From an uncultured Mediterraneibacter sp. (lineage in GTDB: Bacteria > Bacillota > Clostridia > Lachnospirales > Lachnospiraceae): 64,000 bases of DNA. Under the pieces are notes generated by a model. That model ran no database searches, had not been told where the DNA came from, and saw only the letters and a program-made list of their open reading frames with translations. Positions 1 through 8,952 of the stretch are shown here, piece by piece. Location of the stretch: positions 26,899 to 90,898 of the forward strand of contig NZ_CAKRGI010000004.1 of the NCBI RefSeq assembly GCF_934330165.1. The letters are read 5' to 3'. The stretch's first letter is position 1, and the number at the start of each line of letters is the position of its first letter. Position numbers and translations under genes: made by a program.

Positions 1-1
1 G

Positions 2-1495
2 ATTTATGAGTGGTGTGCCGAGAATGTGCTATGGCAGAGAGACAGGATCAAGATGCTGCCGAAGGATCAGCGGCCACGCTGGATGGAACAGGAGATTACG
101 GATACCACGGAGGACAGCTACAGTGTCTTCAGAAGACTGGATGAGAATACTGTGGCGATTCTTGCAGCAGTAGGAGTTCACCGTGGAGGATGCGAAGTGG
201 ATCTGCTGCGGAGCGTTCTGGCATATCTTCCGGAGGCCATTATTTTACAGAAGCTTCAGAAGCAGCAGGAGTATCTGAGTTATCATGATAAGCTTACGGG
301 ATTATATAATAGAAATAGTTTTGTTTCTTATACAACGGATATAAATCTTGATAAATTAAATTCATTAGGTGCAGTATCGGTAGATATTAACGGTCTTAAG
401 AATTTTAATAAGGAATTTGGAAGAGATTACGGAGATGAAGTAGTGATCCGTGTCGGGGAAGTGCTGGAAGAGTATTTCCATACTGCAAATGTATATCGTA
501 TGACCGGGGATGAGTATCTGGTTCTGGTAGAAAATATCACATATGAAGAGTTTATGAAGCAGGTACACGGCACGTATACGAAACTGGATAATATCAGTCT
601 CGGACTTGCGTCTCTTGGCTGTGCATGGGAGAAGATAGACATTGATGTAGATGCACTGGTCTTAAGTGCCGAGAACATGATGCGTGAAGAGAAGAAAAAG
701 TATTACAAGAATCTGCGGAAAGGTCATCATGAACCGATCATCAAGCAGGATCTTCTGGAGGATATTGAGGAAGGCAGATTTATCGTATGTCTTGTTCCGA
801 AGATCGATGTGGCGACCGGCGATGTGGCAGGAGCAGAGGCAGTCGTACGCTACCACCATAAGGATCTTGGAATCATGGAACCGGGAAGATATATCAATCT
901 TCTGGAGGAGACAAAACTGTCCCATTATCTGGATCTGTATGTTTTTGAGGAGGTCTGCAAGACCCTGCACAGATGGGAGCTGGACAATCTCCCGATGATT
1001 CCGGTTTCTGTCAATTTTGCAGGCACTACATTAAGACAGGACAATCTGATTGAAGAGATGGAGAAACTTATTGACCGGTATCGTGTCCGCTGTGAATATC
1101 TCGAAGTAGAGGTATCTGAATCTTATGCCGATATGAATCAGGAGATGCTGGCAGAGACAAGCAGTAAGATCCGTAAGGCGAATGTCCGGGTGATCCTGGA
1201 TCATTTTGGATCAAAAAATTCCAGCTTTTCCATTCTTTCACTTATGGAATTTGATGGATTGAAGCTGGATAAGAGTGTGATCGCAAATCTGGTCGGCAAC
1301 CGGAGAAGCAGGCTTGTTGCAAAAGCAGTGATCGATATCTGCCGTCAGCTTGGTGCCGTGGCCATGGCATCCGGTGTTGAGACGCAGGATCAGGTGAACG
1401 TACTGGAAGAACTCGGGTGCGATTATGCACAGGGATCATTCTTTAATAAGGCCATTACGATCGAGACATTTGAAGTAAGATATTTAAAAGAGTAG
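2..1495 (+). CDS. GGDEF-EAL-like signalling protein (5' end outside window)
   Basis: The reading frame is open to the left edge, so the true start and any sensor domain lie outside. A linker ending in QQEYLSYHDKLTGLYNR leads into a GGDEF domain whose signature is TGDEY rather than GGDEF (near nt 500-515), so cyclase activity is doubtful. An EAL-type domain follows (about nt 740-1490): the EAL triad reads EAV, the DDFG motif reads DHFG, and GVET is kept. Known family role is cyclic-di-GMP synthesis or breakdown. The altered motifs suggest a binding or regulatory protein, or a weak enzyme; that is inference. It is followed 56 bases later by the HTH gene. Confidence 0.8.
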   Translation: MYEWCAENVLWQRDRIKMLPKDQRPRWMEQEITDTTEDSYSVFRRLDENTVAILAAVGVHRGGCEVDLLRSVLAYLPEAIILQKLQKQQEYLSYHDKLTGLYNRNSFVSYTTDINLDKLNSLGAVSVDINGLKNFNKEFGRDYGDEVVIRVGEVLEEYFHTANVYRMTGDEYLVLVENITYEEFMKQVHGTYTKLDNISLGLASLGCAWEKIDIDVDALVLSAENMMREEKKKYYKNLRKGHHEPIIKQDLLEDIEEGRFIVCLVPKIDVATGDVAGAEAVVRYHHKDLGIMEPGRYINLLEETKLSHYLDLYVFEEVCKTLHRWELDNLPMIPVSVNFAGTTLRQDNLIEEMEKLIDRYRVRCEYLEVEVSESYADMNQEMLAETSSKIRKANVRVILDHFGSKNSSFSILSLMEFDGLKLDKSVIANLVGNRRSRLVAKAVIDICRQLGAVAMASGVETQDQVNVLEELGCDYAQGSFFNKAITIETFEVRYLKE

Positions 1496-1551
1496 AGAAA
1501 TGAAAAATGAAAGACTGAGGAGTATGAGAGGAGTACATAAGGAGGAGCAAA

Positions 1552-2994
1552 ATGGAAGACTTAACGTTTGGTGAACAGGTCAAGATTATTCTTGGAAGAA
1601 AAGGAATGACGATCAAAGAACTGGCAGAGACGATCGAAAAAGAGACAGGAAAGAAGATGTCCCGTCAGAATCTGACGCAGCGGCTGGGAAGAGATAATTT
1701 TCAGGAGCAGGACATGAGAATGATCGCACAGATTCTGGGATGCCAGTTCCATTTAAGTATTATGGTGGCTGAAGGAGAGAACGAAGAGACGCAGGGCGAA
1801 GCCATTGTAAGATATGAGCAGAAACCTAAGGCTCATAAAAAGCACATTTCCGATGAGGGAGTGCCGGAACAGTTAGAACTGGATCTGTTCTTTGATAAAG
1901 ATCAGGAGGAAGCAGCAGGAGAAGCAGATGAGGTGGCTATGGCTCAGGATGTTGCAGCAGAACCTGCAGAGGAGAGTGTGGCAGATACAGAGGAAGTTCC
2001 GGTTTATGAGGAAGAGACGGCATATTCTCCAGAGGAAGAAGCTCCAGTATACTCAGCGGCAGAAGAGTCAGCTTATTCAGCCGATGCAGAGCGGGTTTCA
2101 GATTATTCGACAGATGCGGAGTCTGATTCAGACTATGAAACAGAACAGGTTGATGCAGACAGAACACCTGCAATTCAGGTAGAGCCACTGCATCCTGAAA
2201 CCATGGGTGAAGATGAGCGTGATATGACGATTGGCGAGTTGTATGATATCCATAAGGAACTGTCAGATCTGGAAGAAAATGTCAGAGCAGGTGAGTCGGT
2301 CGAAGAAATCAAGAAAGAACTGGAGAAGCCTAAGAAAGAAAAATTCAGAGGCTTGAATTTCTTTTCAAGAAAGAAAAAGGCAGTGAAAGAAGAATCTGCA
2401 CCGGTAGAAGAAACTCCGGTTTATGCAGAGGAGGAAAAAGAACCGTATCGTGCTGATGAAAATAATGCGGCAGATGAAGGATACAGTTCTTATGAAGAGC
2501 AGGAAGAATATGGACAGCCGGAATATGCATCTGACGAATATCAGTCAGAATATCAGCAGAATGGATATGAAGGAACAGGGGATGAAGCAGACGGAGATCA
2601 GTTCAATGAATATGGAACAGCCGAGTATGCATCTGAAGGGTATCAGGAAACGGCACATGAAAATACCAGATATGAGCAGGGTGATGCCGGATATGAGCCG
2701 GAATATGAACAGGACGATGCCGGATATCAGCAGGGAGAGGATGAGTTCCAGCCGGTGATCCCGCATGCTGATGAAGAGGAAGACCGTGAGCTTGGAGATG
2801 TGAATCCATATACCGGAAAAGAATATCGGTCCAACAGTGTGCGTATGCATCCGACGAGGATCGGATATGTCCAGGTTTATGACAGAACGATTCATAAATG
2901 GACAGATATGACGGAATGGGCATTTCTCGGATACCAGGAGCGGAAGAAAGTGCTGCTTGGAAAGGCGTACGAGCCACCGATTTATTTAGACTAA
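1552..2994 (+). CDS. HTH-domain protein with long Tyr/Glu-rich low-complexity tail
   Basis: The start has a strong AAGGAGGAG site. Residues 1-75 look like a Cro/C1-type helix-turn-helix (FGEQVKIILGRKGMTIKELA, then a recognition-helix-like SRQNLTQRL). The middle, about residues 90-420, is acidic and low complexity, with a short basic patch (RKKKAVKEE) and repeated Tyr-Glu-Gly-Gln motifs. The last 60 residues are ordered-looking (HPTRIGYVQVYDRTIHKW and onward). I do not recognise the family. A DNA-binding protein with a disordered linker and a conserved C-terminal module is the simplest reading; no function is claimed. Confidence 0.75.
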   Translation: MEDLTFGEQVKIILGRKGMTIKELAETIEKETGKKMSRQNLTQRLGRDNFQEQDMRMIAQILGCQFHLSIMVAEGENEETQGEAIVRYEQKPKAHKKHISDEGVPEQLELDLFFDKDQEEAAGEADEVAMAQDVAAEPAEESVADTEEVPVYEEETAYSPEEEAPVYSAAEESAYSADAERVSDYSTDAESDSDYETEQVDADRTPAIQVEPLHPETMGEDERDMTIGELYDIHKELSDLEENVRAGESVEEIKKELEKPKKEKFRGLNFFSRKKKAVKEESAPVEETPVYAEEEKEPYRADENNAADEGYSSYEEQEEYGQPEYASDEYQSEYQQNGYEGTGDEADGDQFNEYGTAEYASEGYQETAHENTRYEQGDAGYEPEYEQDDAGYQQGEDEFQPVIPHADEEEDRELGDVNPYTGKEYRSNSVRMHPTRIGYVQVYDRTIHKWTDMTEWAFLGYQERKKVLLGKAYEPPIYLD

Positions 2995-3018
2995 AATCAG
3001 ACCGGGGAGATACAGGAT

Positions 3019-4425
3019 ATGGAATGGAATACATTATTGTCACCGCGAAGAGAGCGGGAAAGCAGTTCAAAATACAGATCCAGTGATCTGCGGAGTGAAT
3101 TTGAAAAAGATTACCACCGGATCATAGGAAGTGCGTCTTTTCGCAGACTTCAGGATAAGACGCAGGTATTTCCACTGGATAAAAGTGATTTTATACGGAC
3201 AAGGCTGACACATTCGCTGGAAGTATCTTCTCTTGGAAAGTCATTGGGACAGAATATTGGGGAGAGCATTTTAAAATATAAAAAGGACAGTGGATTTACC
3301 CCGCAGATGAAAGAAGATATCTCGCATATCCTTCAGTGTGCGGGACTGATCCATGATATAGGGAATCCACCGTTCGGGCATTTTGGGGAATCTGCCATCC
3401 GGGAATGGTTCTTACGAAATCTGCCGGAACTGAAGTTTGAAGGCGAAAGAGTAGAGGATCTTCTGACAGAACAGATGAAGCAGGATTTCTATCATTTTGA
3501 AGGAAATGCACAGGCACTGAGGCTTGTATCAAAGCTGCACTATCTGGTTGACGAGCATGGAATGAATCTGACATATGCGTTACTGAATACCATTATCAAA
3601 TATCCTGTTCCATCTACCGGGATCAATAAAGAGAGCGGAAATATTAAGGATAAAAAGATGGGATATTATCTTGCGGATGAAGAATTGTTCCACAGGATCA
3701 CGAGAGCGACCGGAGCGGGAAATAACCGTCATCCGCTGACCTATATTTTGGAGGCGGCAGACGATATCGCTTATAAGACGGCAGATATTGAGGATGCTTT
3801 TGTGAAAGGATTTATTTCATATCATCAGCTTGAGAGCGAGCTTGCAGTGCTGGAAAAGAACGCAGAAGATTCTCCGTTCAGACCGGCGACAAAACTCCGG
3901 CAGTTATATCAGAGGGGTGTGGAGAAGCAGGTCAGCAGTCCTGAAGCATACGCAGTGAAGAACTGGATCATCAGTGTGCAGGGATTTGTACTAAACTGCG
4001 TGACCTATGGATTTACTTCTAATTATGAAGCCATCATGGCTGGAACATTTGGACAGGATCTTTTTTATGGGACATTTGCAGAAAAACTGATGAATCTGCT
4101 CGGAGATCTTGCTTACCGGAAAGTTTTTTCATCCAGACAGATTTATAAAATGGAACTTGCAGAATATACGATCCTGGATTTTCTGATGAACCGTCTTGTA
4201 AGTTCTGTGTTGTATTACGATACGGATAGCGGACAGGATTCACTAGACAGCCGTATGGCAGCCTTTATTTCCGATAATTATAAGACCGCATACGGGCAGC
4301 AGTCACAGGGAAAAAGCAGGACAGAGAAGTTATATCTCCGCCTGCTTCTGGTGACAGATTATGTCTGCGGAATGACGGACAGCTATGCAAAGCGTCTGTA
4401 TCAGGAAATGAACGGGATTATTTAG
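3019..4425 (+). CDS. dgt: dGTP triphosphohydrolase (HD domain)
   Basis: The 468-residue protein matches the dGTPase family, which hydrolyses dGTP (and related dNTPs) to the nucleoside and triphosphate. The N-terminus carries FRRLQDKTQVFPLDKSDFIRTRLTHS, the family substrate-pocket motif with a metal-ligand His. The HD pair lies in LIHDIGNPPFGHFGE, and a later EAADDIAYKTADIEDA supplies further metal ligands. The start follows GGGGAGA by 8 bases. The gene begins 25 bases after the HTH gene and ends convergently, overlapping the stop of the minus-strand gene by 8 bases. Confidence 0.92.
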   Translation: MEWNTLLSPRRERESSSKYRSSDLRSEFEKDYHRIIGSASFRRLQDKTQVFPLDKSDFIRTRLTHSLEVSSLGKSLGQNIGESILKYKKDSGFTPQMKEDISHILQCAGLIHDIGNPPFGHFGESAIREWFLRNLPELKFEGERVEDLLTEQMKQDFYHFEGNAQALRLVSKLHYLVDEHGMNLTYALLNTIIKYPVPSTGINKESGNIKDKKMGYYLADEELFHRITRATGAGNNRHPLTYILEAADDIAYKTADIEDAFVKGFISYHQLESELAVLEKNAEDSPFRPATKLRQLYQRGVEKQVSSPEAYAVKNWIISVQGFVLNCVTYGFTSNYEAIMAGTFGQDLFYGTFAEKLMNLLGDLAYRKVFSSRQIYKMELAEYTILDFLMNRLVSSVLYYDTDSGQDSLDSRMAAFISDNYKTAYGQQSQGKSRTEKLYLRLLLVTDYVCGMTDSYAKRLYQEMNGII

Positions 4426-5491
4426 TGGCGAGATACCGGCACCAGTGTCCGAAAAGGGCATCGTTGTTCCGCTCATCATCCCCCAGTTCAAGAACCGATA
4501 CATAAGAGCTGGTGAATTGAGGAAAACCGAACAAATCTGCGGCACGAGCCTCACGGGTATCATAAATGCCGGGAACGCCAAGCCATATATGACCATCTTC
4601 TTCGACCAGAAGGAGGTGGTTATAATTATAATAACCATGTAAAAGAAAACTATTGTTGGCAAGTGACCAGAATTTCCGCGGGAGTGTGGATAACTCAGCA
4701 CGGGTGATCTTGCGTGCTGTAACATTTCCAGTGTCATCGGAATCAGAAACTGGGGCGGCATTCCCGGTCGCGACCGTAGCTGTAGTAGCAAGATGGATAG
4801 AATCACCGGGATCAACAGATCTGACTGCCTTTGCGGAAGTAACAGGCTGAGTCCCGGCAGACTCCGCAGAATCAATGTCAGGTTCCATGGACTCAGCCGC
4901 AGGAGCGGAAGTGACAGTTTCAGAACTGGTCTCCGCAGTTTCTGCAGATTCATCAATCTCTGCAGATGTAATAGGAGTTTCAGATCCAGTAATTTCGACT
5001 GTCTCGCTTCCCTTCGGTTTGATTTCTGCGGCATGAACGGAGACTTCTTCAGGTGACGGAGACGATTCCACAGGAGAAACTTCTTCAGGTGACCGGGACA
5101 GTTCTTCGGCAGAAATCAGTGAAAAACCAACAGGAAGTGCATTAACTGAGGCAGCCCAGAAGAGTGGTTCTGCTTTTCCTTCCGGCAAAAGAAGAAAGCC
5201 TTCAAGTCCGGAAAAAGATTTCCCGCAGGGGAATAATGACTCAGATATAGATAACCGGGTCGCAATACTTCCACCGGAATAGTTCAGGATTGCACAGGGA
5301 GCATGGATGAGATCCCCATCTTTGTTATAAAATCCATGGAGTTCCAGAGCCGTTCCAGGAGAGAGAGGCAGACTTTTCAAGTGAAGTGTCATCATACAGG
5401 AGCGATACTGATGGGAAATCTGTAAAAATCCAAGATTTCTTCTTCGCTGCCCGGTTTCATATTCATAGAGATAATAAATACCCTGGTTCAT
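4418..5491 (-). CDS. Conserved Lachnospiraceae protein with Ser/Glu-rich middle (DUF6128-like C-terminus)
   Basis: The 357-residue product has an ordered N-terminal part (about 1-130), a low-complexity Ser/Thr/Glu/Ala-rich middle (about 130-255) and a conserved-looking end (HGYYNYNHLLLVEEDGHIWLGV, then GIYDTREARAADLFGFPQF). No signal peptide or membrane segment is visible. The end resembles the DUF6128 group of Lachnospiraceae, recalled from memory rather than searched. Function is unknown. It is transcribed divergently from tadA and converges on dgt. Confidence 0.7.
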   Translation of the reverse strand: MNQGIYYLYEYETGQRRRNLGFLQISHQYRSCMMTLHLKSLPLSPGTALELHGFYNKDGDLIHAPCAILNYSGGSIATRLSISESLFPCGKSFSGLEGFLLLPEGKAEPLFWAASVNALPVGFSLISAEELSRSPEEVSPVESSPSPEEVSVHAAEIKPKGSETVEITGSETPITSAEIDESAETAETSSETVTSAPAAESMEPDIDSAESAGTQPVTSAKAVRSVDPGDSIHLATTATVATGNAAPVSDSDDTGNVTARKITRAELSTLPRKFWSLANNSFLLHGYYNYNHLLLVEEDGHIWLGVPGIYDTREARAADLFGFPQFTSSYVSVLELGDDERNNDALFGHWCRYLATK

Positions 5492-5606
5492 AAAATACCT
5501 TTAATCTTGTCTTTTTCGTATAATGTATTCCAAAGGAGCGAAAAAAAGAACAGAGAAATCAAAGCCAGGAATGTTATGAAAGAATGGAGTGAGAAGAGAA
5601 GTCGTT

Positions 5607-6125
5607 ATGGAACAATTAAAGAACGAATCAGAAACTGAAATGCAGGATGAAAAATATATGAAAGAAGCATTGAAGCAGGCGAAGAAAGCATATGCCTTAG
5701 AAGAAACACCGATCGGATGCGTGATCGTCCATGAAGGGAAAATTATTGCCCGTGGATACAACCGCCGCAATACAGATAAAAGTCCGCTTGCACATGCAGA
5801 AATTTCTGCAATAAAAAAAGCCAGCAAAAAGCTGGGTGACTGGCGGCTGGAAGAGTGTACCCTTTATGTGACACTGGAGCCATGTCAGATGTGTGCCGGT
5901 GCGATCATCCAGTCCCGGATTCCAAGAGTGGTGGTGGGCTGCATGAATCCAAAGGCAGGCTGTGCAGGATCGGTGCTGAATCTTTTGGATGTGCAGGCAT
6001 TCAATCATCAGGCTGAAGTAAAAACAAAAGTCTTAGAAGAAGAATGCAGCCTGATGATGAAGCAATTTTTCAGAGAGCTTCGTGCGAAGCAGAAAATGAA
6101 AAAGAAATCACTTCTCTCTGAATAA
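5607..6125 (+). CDS. tadA: tRNA-specific adenosine-34 deaminase
   Basis: TadA converts A34 to inosine in tRNA-Arg(ACG). The zinc-site signature HAEISAIKKA supplies the ligand His and the catalytic Glu, and PCQMCAGAI supplies two Cys ligands. The protein is slightly long because of an N-terminal extension; the ATG at 5607 is chosen, but a later ATG at 5640 is also possible. tadA beside the SRP RNA is a known arrangement in Firmicutes. The 3' end overlaps the convergent membrane protein gene by 18 bases. Confidence 0.93.
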   Translation: MEQLKNESETEMQDEKYMKEALKQAKKAYALEETPIGCVIVHEGKIIARGYNRRNTDKSPLAHAEISAIKKASKKLGDWRLEECTLYVTLEPCQMCAGAIIQSRIPRVVVGCMNPKAGCAGSVLNLLDVQAFNHQAEVKTKVLEEECSLMMKQFFRELRAKQKMKKKSLLSE

Positions 6126-6569
6126 AAGTCCGAATATCTTTCTGACGAACGGACCGGCAAAGCAAAGCTGCCAGAAGAATGCCATTGGGAAATTCAGTGC
6201 GGTCGTCTCAAGCCATACGGCAATAAACTGACTTCCTGCATTTTTGAAAAGCAGGGTTGCAACCAGGCTCATCAGCGGACACATACCAATGATCGATACG
6301 ACAGAAATTGCAAGCACGATCATAAATGGGTTGTCTCTTTCTGGATTTACGATCGAAAAAGCTTTCTTTTTGGCAAATGGTCCTACAAGAAAGAAATCAA
6401 GGATAAATGCAATTGGTCCCATGATGACAAGTTCGTGGAAAGCACTTAAAAATACTTCATTCTTCATACCGCCGATGTTTAGTGCGATATTGTAGCAGAT
6501 CATCACATAAACCATGACAAATACCATGATAATCGTAAAAATTACATCTTGAAACTTATTTTTGGGCAT
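6108..6569 (-). CDS. DUF2798-type small membrane protein
   Basis: The start at 6569 follows a GGAGG site by 8 bases; a longer frame upstream is less likely. The 153-residue protein has about four hydrophobic segments, including FTIIMVFVMVYVMICYNIAL and a segment around MIVLAISVVSIIGMCPLMSL. The pattern, with repeated MFxxM/V and internal symmetry, fits the DUF2798 family of unknown function. No enzymatic motif is seen. It lies between tadA and the SRP RNA on the minus strand. Confidence 0.75.
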   Translation of the reverse strand: MPKNKFQDVIFTIIMVFVMVYVMICYNIALNIGGMKNEVFLSAFHELVIMGPIAFILDFFLVGPFAKKKAFSIVNPERDNPFMIVLAISVVSIIGMCPLMSLVATLLFKNAGSQFIAVWLETTALNFPMAFFWQLCFAGPFVRKIFGLLFREK

Positions 6570-6699
6570 AAAAAAACCTCCTGAGATAATAAGCGTAACA
6601 GAATTGTGTTGTTCGTTCATCATTCCGGGGGAATGTATCGTTTCCAATATAACCAGTATTCTATTCAGTTGACTTGTTGCTAAATAAATTGCTAAAAGT

Positions 6700-6958
6700 G
6701 CATTGTGCTTCGAACTGGACCAACAGACGTTACCCCGACAGTTGACTCAGCCCAGGCACCCTTACGGCACCCGGAAGGTTCTGCTTAGTGCTGCTCCGTT
6801 CCCGACCTGACACGGTTCACAGATTCCCGTCGCGTAAGACCCGGACATCAACGTCACTTATCGGGGGCAGCTCTGCCAGCTTTCGCCCTCTGCACAATAT
6901 CACCCCTGCTATAGCGGATTGCAGGTTCAAGGTACCGCTACCACCCCGGCTGCACGAA
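6700..6958 (-). ncRNA. ffs: Signal recognition particle RNA, large Firmicutes type
   Basis: Read on the minus strand, the segment carries GGTAGCGGTACC near the 5' end, the CTGCAATCCGCTATAGCAG block, the domain IV core GTCAGGTCGGGAACGGAGCAGC, and GCCTGGGCTGAGTCAACTG near the 3' end. All of these parallel Bacillus scRNA. The ends are estimated from pairing of TTCGTGC with GCAC. It scaffolds Ffh to target membrane proteins. A consensus promoter lies immediately upstream. Confidence 0.93.
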
Positions 6959-6963
6959 TCACT

Positions 6964-6992
6964 ATTTTACAGGATGTTTAGAAAAATGTCAA
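6964..6992 (-). promoter_or_regulatory. Promoter of SRP RNA
   Basis: On the minus strand TTGACA (6987-6992), a 17-base spacer and TAAAAT (6964-6969) precede the RNA start by about 6-8 bases. Confidence 0.8.
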
Positions 6993-7070
6993 CGGATATG
7001 GATGATTTTTGAACAAAAAAATAGTATAATAGGGTACTGTTGATAAAAATATACAAATGGGAGGAAGAGA

Positions 7071-8786
7071 GTGAAAGTTTTACTTGCTGCAGTCAATGCA
7101 AAATATATTCATTCCAATTTAGCGGTATACTGTCTGAGAGCTTATGCAAAAGAAAGGTATCCTGAAAGTGAGATTGCCATTGCGGAATATACGATCAACC
7201 AGCCGTTCGATGAGATCCTGACTGACCTTTACAGGAGAAACCCGGATGTACTCTGTCTGTCCTGTTATCTGTGGAATATAACGGAGGTGGGGCAGATCCT
7301 CCGGGAGACCGCAAAGATCCTTTCAAAGACTGCTATCTGGCTGGGAGGTCCGGAAGTCTCCTACAATGCCAGAGAGGTGCTGGAAAAATATCCGATGGTG
7401 CAGGGGATCATGAAAGGTGAGGGCGAAGAGTCTTTTACAGAACTGGTTGCATATTATGGGAAATTGAAGGAAAGAAAGCAGCTCAGAGATATTGAGGGTC
7501 TGATGTTTTGGGATGAGAATGGGGAAATAATTGAGACTGAGAACCGTCCGATCCTGGATCTGAGTACCGTACCCTTTGTATATGAACATATCGAAGATTT
7601 TCAGAACAGGATCATTTACTATGAGTCCAGCAGAGGATGTCCATTTTCCTGCAGTTACTGTCTTTCTTCCATAGATAAATGTCTCAGGTTCCGGAAGATA
7701 GAACTGGTAAAAAAAGAATTGCAGTTTTTTATCGATCATGAAGTGCCACAGGTGAAATTTGTGGACAGGACATTTAACTGTAAGCATGACCATGCCATGG
7801 CAATCTGGAAGTATATAACGGAGCATGATAAAGGCATTACGAATTTTCATTTTGAGGTGGCAGCAGATCTTCTGAATGAGGAAGAAATCGAACTGATCCG
7901 CAGGATGCGTCCGGGACTGATCCAGCTTGAGATCGGAATCCAGTCTGCCAACCCGAAGACGATCCGGGAGATTCACAGAACAATGGATCTGAAAAAAGTA
8001 CGTGCGAAAGTAGAGCGGATCAGAGAGAAAGGAAATGTGCATCAGCATCTGGATCTGATTGCAGGGCTTCCTTATGAGGATTATGAGAGTTTCGGACATT
8101 CATTTAATGAGGTCTATGCAATGCATCCGGATCAGCTGCAGCTTGGATTCCTGAAAGTACTTCACGGTTCTTTTATGTATGAGAATGCAGAAGCGTATGG
8201 ACTGGTGTGGCAGGATCGTCCGCCTTATGAAGTACTGTCTACCAACTGGCTTTCGTATGGGGATGTGATCCGTCTGAAAAAAGTAGAAGAGATGGTGGAA
8301 ATACACTATAACAGCGGGCAGTTTGCGAATACGATGGAGCATCTTGTGAAGGAGTTCCGGTCTCCGTTTGATCTGTATGTGGAGCTGGGAGAATATTATG
8401 AAAAAAATGGACTGTTCGGGATCAACCATTCCCGGCTGGCACGATATGAAAATCTGTGGCAGTTTATCAGGACGCAGCTTCCGGATCGGGCAGACAGCTA
8501 CAGGGAGTGGATGACGCTGGATCTGTATTTGCGGGAAAATGTAAAAAACCGTCCGGCATTTGCAGAGGAGAACCAGGTCACGAAAGAAGAGATGACTGCA
8601 TTTTACAGGGAAGAGGCAGAAACCCACAGATATTTGAAAGAATATGACGGCTTTGATGCAAGGCAGCTCCGCAAGATGACGCATCTTGAAAAAATTGACG
8701 GAAAATATCTTCTCTTTGACTACAGGAACAGAAGTCGGCTGAGTCAGAATGCGGCAACTTATGAAGTATGCTTTTCTAATGAATAA
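7071..8786 (+). CDS. B12-binding radical SAM protein with DUF4080-like C-terminus
   Basis: The GTG start follows GGGAGGAAGAGA. The 571 residues begin with a cobalamin-binding-type fold (VLLAAVNAKYIHSNLAV; LSCYLWNITEVGQIL; LGGPEVSYNA). Next is a radical SAM domain with the cluster motif CPFSCSYC near residue 195, followed by IQLEIGIQSANPKTIREI. The last 170 residues look like DUF4080. The family includes methyltransferase-like enzymes, but the substrate is unknown. A TATAAT at 7025-7030 suggests a nearby promoter. It stands alone, followed by the tiny membrane peptide gene. Confidence 0.85.
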   Translation: MKVLLAAVNAKYIHSNLAVYCLRAYAKERYPESEIAIAEYTINQPFDEILTDLYRRNPDVLCLSCYLWNITEVGQILRETAKILSKTAIWLGGPEVSYNAREVLEKYPMVQGIMKGEGEESFTELVAYYGKLKERKQLRDIEGLMFWDENGEIIETENRPILDLSTVPFVYEHIEDFQNRIIYYESSRGCPFSCSYCLSSIDKCLRFRKIELVKKELQFFIDHEVPQVKFVDRTFNCKHDHAMAIWKYITEHDKGITNFHFEVAADLLNEEEIELIRRMRPGLIQLEIGIQSANPKTIREIHRTMDLKKVRAKVERIREKGNVHQHLDLIAGLPYEDYESFGHSFNEVYAMHPDQLQLGFLKVLHGSFMYENAEAYGLVWQDRPPYEVLSTNWLSYGDVIRLKKVEEMVEIHYNSGQFANTMEHLVKEFRSPFDLYVELGEYYEKNGLFGINHSRLARYENLWQFIRTQLPDRADSYREWMTLDLYLRENVKNRPAFAEENQVTKEEMTAFYREEAETHRYLKEYDGFDARQLRKMTHLEKIDGKYLLFDYRNRSRLSQNAATYEVCFSNE

Positions 8787-8836
8787 GATAATGGTATAAT
8801 GAGAAATATTTTAGTGAACATGGAAAGGAAATAAAA

Positions 8837-8938
8837 ATGAATTTTTATGATAAGAAAGTAAGAAGACTGATCTCGGTAATTATTCTTGTAGTAATTCTTG
8901 CTATGGTGGCGACCATGGTGATTCCATATCTTATATAG
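8837..8938 (+). CDS. 33-residue single-pass membrane peptide (Prli42-like)
   Basis: A short frame with an AAGGAAA ribosome site encodes MNFYDKKVRRLISV followed by a hydrophobic helix rich in Ile, Val, Leu and Ala to the end. The charged N-terminus and single transmembrane helix match the architecture of Prli42-like stressosome anchor peptides, which are conserved tiny ORFs in Firmicutes. Assignment is by size and pattern only. It sits 15 bases before the AIR-synthase-like gene. Confidence 0.6.
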   Translation: MNFYDKKVRRLISVIILVVILAMVATMVIPYLI

Positions 8939-8952
8939 GAAGAGGCAGGAAA

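Noticed and set aside
6788..7012. Open frame on the plus strand
   Set aside because: It is antisense to the SRP RNA and its promoter, which explain the segment fully.
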